From: Ianthella basta
Lineage: Eukaryota > Porifera > Demospongiae > Verongiida > Ianthellidae
Reading direction: 5' to 3'
Length of the DNA stretch: 64,000 nt
NCBI GenBank assembly: GCA_964019415.1
Contig: OZ025886.1
Coordinates: 1,009,384 to 1,073,383 of the forward strand
The stretch's first letter is position 1; each line of letters opens with the position of its first letter. Made by a program: the position numbers and the translations under genes. Positions 41,263 to 64,000 of the stretch are shown piece after piece. The notes below the pieces were generated by a model, which had not been told where the DNA came from, ran no database searches, and was given only the letters and a program-made list of their open reading frames with translations.

Positions 41263-41570
41263 TTTCTTTAGCTAAGCAAATTGATTGGTCAGAAGTCACA
41301 TGACCCGTAATTGGGTCTGTATGTGCAAGGACGTGTAACTTTGCCCCTCTCGTATGCAAGGGGACGACTCCTGCTTCAACAGAGGTTAGCTGTGGAATGC
41401 GAGATATATGTCTCACCCACGAGAACGTATGCCAGCAAGGGCGACGGTTTACATTTCATCAGAGGTGTTGACACCTTGGCTCGCGTAATAATAAGCACCT
41501 TTTATGCGTCACGTTCGCTATCCGTGGAGAACCACTCCAGTGTGTCACGGGTGTATTATAAGCGGTAGGT
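41263..41570. promoter_or_regulatory. Shared bidirectional promoter region
   Basis: Only 308 bp separate the ATPAF1 start codon (minus) from the start codon of the CH/SAM gene (plus). The region holds an inverted CCAAT box (gattggtca at about 41283) and an E-box-like tcacatgacc at about 41297, both close to ATPAF1. No TATA box is obvious for either gene. Assignment as a promoter is from position and these motifs. Confidence 0.6.
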
Positions 41571-53655
<12,085 letters not shown>

Positions 53656-54037
53656 ACTATACACTGCGCCCCCCACCAAAGCTGGGAGGGTTGTCGCACT
53701 TCTCTTGTTCATCATGTGTGCAAAGTATTTTGAGTGCTTCATTAATCATTCATTTTTTGCTGCTAATTTTTCTTTTCACAGATATAAGTGTGATTTGCTC
53801 TCACTATGATGTACTTTTAAACTACTCATCATTTTGGATACTGCTATATATAATTTAATGATCTCCCATTGTGTAATTAATGTAATAATCGTATGCGTTA
53901 AGTCGTGCTGCGAATGCGTTACATATCGTTATTTGCTCGATGAGCTTGGGTCCCATGAGCTTGATAAGCTATTCAACTACCTCCTTCTGAGCGCGAGCTA
54001 TCGGCTGAGATCGCGAAGGCTGCCGTAGCGAGCAGGG

Positions 54038-61542
<7,505 letters not shown>

Positions 61543-63274
61543 CCCAGGCAGTCAGGTGACTTCGTCCCACTTGCCTAATCAACTGTGCCTTTATGAGTTA
61601 TATTGAATTCCCCATTGGCTATGAGCTAATATCACACAATCTGGTGAAGGGAAGACCAACACATACCCCTGCATACAGGAGTTGCTGAGTAGTATAAACA
61701 CCACATGCTGCATGTAGAGGGGTATTCACAGACCTGCAATTGTGAAATAGTATGTCTAAATCCAGATTAATCTAGTCTCAGTTATGTGGTCTCCTATTCT
61801 TTTGCCTACCTCTTGGTCAGTGTTGGCATAAGCTTCTTAACCAGTCCTGTAGTAGCAAACTGCATTCAGAGTGTCCATGTGAACAGACAAACTTATGGAC
61901 TGTTTCAATAACTGGCAGTACCAACCGTGTCCTAATGAGCTCAGGTCATGCCAACTTTGAGCTGATAATAATCCTATAATGTCATGCCAAGTTGGTTACC
62001 AACTTCCTCTTGCCAAATACCACATTGATGAAGTGTCAACTGTCCAAGCAAGGCCTAGCCAGTTTATGGTTCATCCTCAAAGCTGTCAGTGTGTTGCCAT
62101 GACAACACGCTACAGAGCTTGAGTGTACACTTGTAGATCGCATTACACAGTCAACACCTTGTAAAGCCATGCACACATGTGTGTACCTCCTCCTTCCCTC
62201 CCGGGATGGACATGGAATAACTGCAATTAGTGAGTCAAATGAGTTGTGTACGATGATGACAAGGTATGTACATATTTTTGAGTTTTGTAGGCCATTCAAA
62301 GCCGTCTTGCCTTGCTGCATACATTCCTTGAGTGTGCGAGTCACAGATGTGAGATAATTGAACTGTGCTTATTATAGGCTTTGATGTGCATTTATGTATG
62401 TACTTTGGTGTGTGTGGGTGTGTGCGTGGGTGGGCGTGGTGTGGTGTGGTGAGCTTCTCATGTAATCAGCCTGCAAACACATGGTGGTTACATTACAAAA
62501 CCGTAATTTCACATCCAATATTTACTTGCAATGCCAATAGTCCAGAATGTCCTAACATTATGTGAAGGCCAATTGCAATGCGTAGACAAGCCATGGCATC
62601 CTGTCACGCAGTCATGCCACATTTATCCTCCCAGATGTGCACCAATTGGCTTGTTTGATGATGACCAGAGATGGGTGGTAGAGTGTGGTCGAAAATTGTC
62701 TCTCTTCATCAAACAGACCGGCAGTCTAGTACACAAGGATGTACATTTGTAGTTGGTGCAGTCTGTCTACAACAGTTCACACGATTCTCACCAATGATAG
62801 TTTGTACTACTGTCAACGTGGGAAGTTTATGATTGGACAAGGTAGAAATGGTGAAGTTCTGTTGACTCCTAATTGATCATATAACCCATGACAATTTAGT
62901 GTAAGTTATATGCTAATTCAGTGTATCAGGCGAAGGGGGTGACCGGGCGAGCAGTTTCTTTCAGGCTGTGCAGGTAAGCGCGCGGCGGATGCAGTCACCT
63001 CGTAGGCGACCATGCTTTACATACACGTGTAAACCGTACTTGGCATGTGGGTGTGCACCTATACGGCTTCGCGCTACCGCTCTGTACAGTTTAGCATACG
63101 GGACGAGTAGCCGGGAGATTGGGACCGAAAGGGCCTTGGATCATTGTTCTTATCACTTTTAACTTCAACTCCAGAGGACAGAGTACTCGCACAGCTACAA
63201 ATCAGGACTAACTCGGCCTGGAGCGCGCGCGTTGGTGATACAGTGCGGACACTACGTATTGGAGCGTGGTAGAT
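61543..63274. other. EIF2B2 3' flank and unrecognised sequence
   Basis: Nothing gene-like is supported. The part from about 62930 is GC-richer and lies directly upstream of the possible signal-peptide exon at 63275, so it may contain that gene's promoter and 5' leader. Confidence 0.4.
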
Positions 63275-63356
63275 ATGAGACGACGCAACATGCCGGCCTG
63301 GTCGGTGGTGGTTTGGGTTCTTGCGTTCTCCTGCTGCTGGACAGGTGGCTCAACAG
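63275..63356 (+). CDS. Possible first coding exon with signal peptide
   Basis: The ATG at 63275 opens 27 codons plus one base, to a good donor (CAACAG followed by GTGAGTTG). The product has Arg near the start, then a hydrophobic stretch (WSVVVWVLAFSCCW) and small residues, as in a secretion signal. It exits in phase 1, like the extracellular modules elsewhere in the window. The next exon is not identified and is probably beyond the right edge. Confidence 0.45.
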
Positions 63357-63515
63357 GTGAGTTGTAGTCTGCACTGCCAATACGGGTATGTTTGTTGTGA
63401 TGTACTATGGTCCACGTTGTCACGCATTGGGAAGTCAATATGTCGCTCTGTGTATCTGTAGTATAATGAAGTGCTTGCTGTATGCATGGTGTTGTTGGTT
63501 GTGTTACTGCTCGAG

Positions 63516-64000
63516 GGACTGTGTACGGGCCGTGCTCTGGACTGGTCTTGTGATCTAGATACAGGTTTTAGTGCCACCTTGTTGCCTTGTGTGTGTGTGG
63601 AAGGAGGTGTGGATACCGTTGGAATGTACAGTGTGTGTGTACAGGAATGTAAGAGGAATTTGTACAAGTGTAGGGCATCACAAGTGATCTGCACTTCATG
63701 TAAGTGCACTGGTATGTGCGCATACAAGTATTCTTAGTATGTGGGCAGTTTGCCATCGTAGCTACCCTCCTTGGCTTTTAGACCGAGTGACATTTTGAAT
63801 GAATTTACAAAATCTATACACCATCTGTATTTACTGGTATTGGGAAGTACTGTAGGGATGACCTTCACAACTGGATGCAATGACGATCAATTGGTCAATC
63901 ATGAAGGTCTCTGCCTAGTGGCTGGTTTGAGAGTAGAACAAGAACTGTAATAAAAGGGCAGAAATTTTTATTTACCTTTCAACTTCCTCAAATTACTTAG
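63516..64000. repeat. Inverted copy of 7770-8258
   Basis: The reverse complement of this segment follows 7770-8258 closely, including the signal-peptide exon (7848-7974). That exon is damaged here by a one-base loss and the loss of its donor. The copy continues beyond the window. A plus-strand frame at 63471-63737 (88 codons) includes a Cys-rich stretch (ECKRNLYKCRASQVICTSC) ending at a donor-like GTATGT; the counterpart near 8110 is frameshifted. Confidence 0.8.

Noticed and set aside
53834-54028. Upstream coding exon of EIF2B2
   Set aside because: The frame stops before 54038, and the ATG at 54038 already gives the expected family N-terminus.
62036-62344. 102-codon minus-strand ORF and neighbouring ORFs at 62.5-63.2 kb
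   Set aside because: No domain, no credible splice sites and no repeats linking them to a gene.
63471-63737. Possible small secreted Cys-rich protein (88 codons)
   Set aside because: It looks like a signal peptide plus cysteines. However, its middle is antisense to DIRS-linked sequence, its counterpart near 8.1 kb is frameshifted, and its first exon phase does not fit 63356. Kept only as part of the repeat entry.

Overview
The window is nuclear DNA of an animal. Genes are split into many short exons with GT-AG introns, and two housekeeping genes are clearly metazoan: EIF2B2 and ATPAF1. There are also secreted or receptor-type exons (EGF, Ig, FN3, DOMON) built as phase 1-1 modules, tyrosine-recombinase retroelements of the DIRS type, MITEs and very dense microsatellites. 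I lean towards a sponge or another early-branching invertebrate, but this is inference from gene style and cannot be proved here.

Left half (1-35.3 kb): a repeat-rich accessory region made by segmental duplication. Copy A (about 3.2-16.5 kb) and copy B (about 26.7-35.3 kb) share an EGF exon, a decayed DIRS-like element, an integrase-like remnant, a Myb/SANT-like remnant with a 30-bp coding minisatellite, and the last exon of ATPAF1. That exon is functional in B and broken in A. Each copy has its own later deletions and insertions. A carries a 404-bp MITE that B lacks, and B lacks about 3.7 kb that A keeps. Receptor-type exons lie on the minus strand. In A they are a signal-peptide exon (7.85-7.97 kb), a DOMON exon (5.71-5.92 kb) and an EGF exon (3.39-3.52 kb), the start of a gene that probably runs off the left edge. 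Between and inside the copies are five EGF exons (28.2 to 25.3 kb), followed by an FN3-Ig-FN3-Ig-FN3-juxtamembrane-transmembrane block (22.5 to 18.7 kb), a probable single-pass receptor. A LINE 3' end, a nested pair of DNA transposons and a Penelope-like tail fill the gaps.

Right half (35.1-61.5 kb): three intact, closely packed genes. ATPAF1 (minus, 9 exons, 293 aa) is a mitochondrial F1-ATPase assembly factor. It starts head-to-head with a 14-exon, 935-aa gene for a CH-CH-proline-rich-coiled-coil-SAM protein (plus strand); only 308 bp separate the two start codons. EIF2B2 (16 exons, 341 aa) starts 382 bp after that gene's stop codon and carries an elongator tRNA-Met(CAT) gene inside intron 6. 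Introns here are full of (CA/TG)n and minisatellites, several of which abut or include splice sites: G-rich arrays at donor ends, C/T-rich arrays at acceptor ends.

Right edge (61.5-64 kb): mostly unrecognised sequence, a possible signal-peptide exon at 63.28 kb, and an inverted copy of the 7.77-8.26 kb segment that runs out of the window. I see no operon, CRISPR array or other prokaryotic feature.
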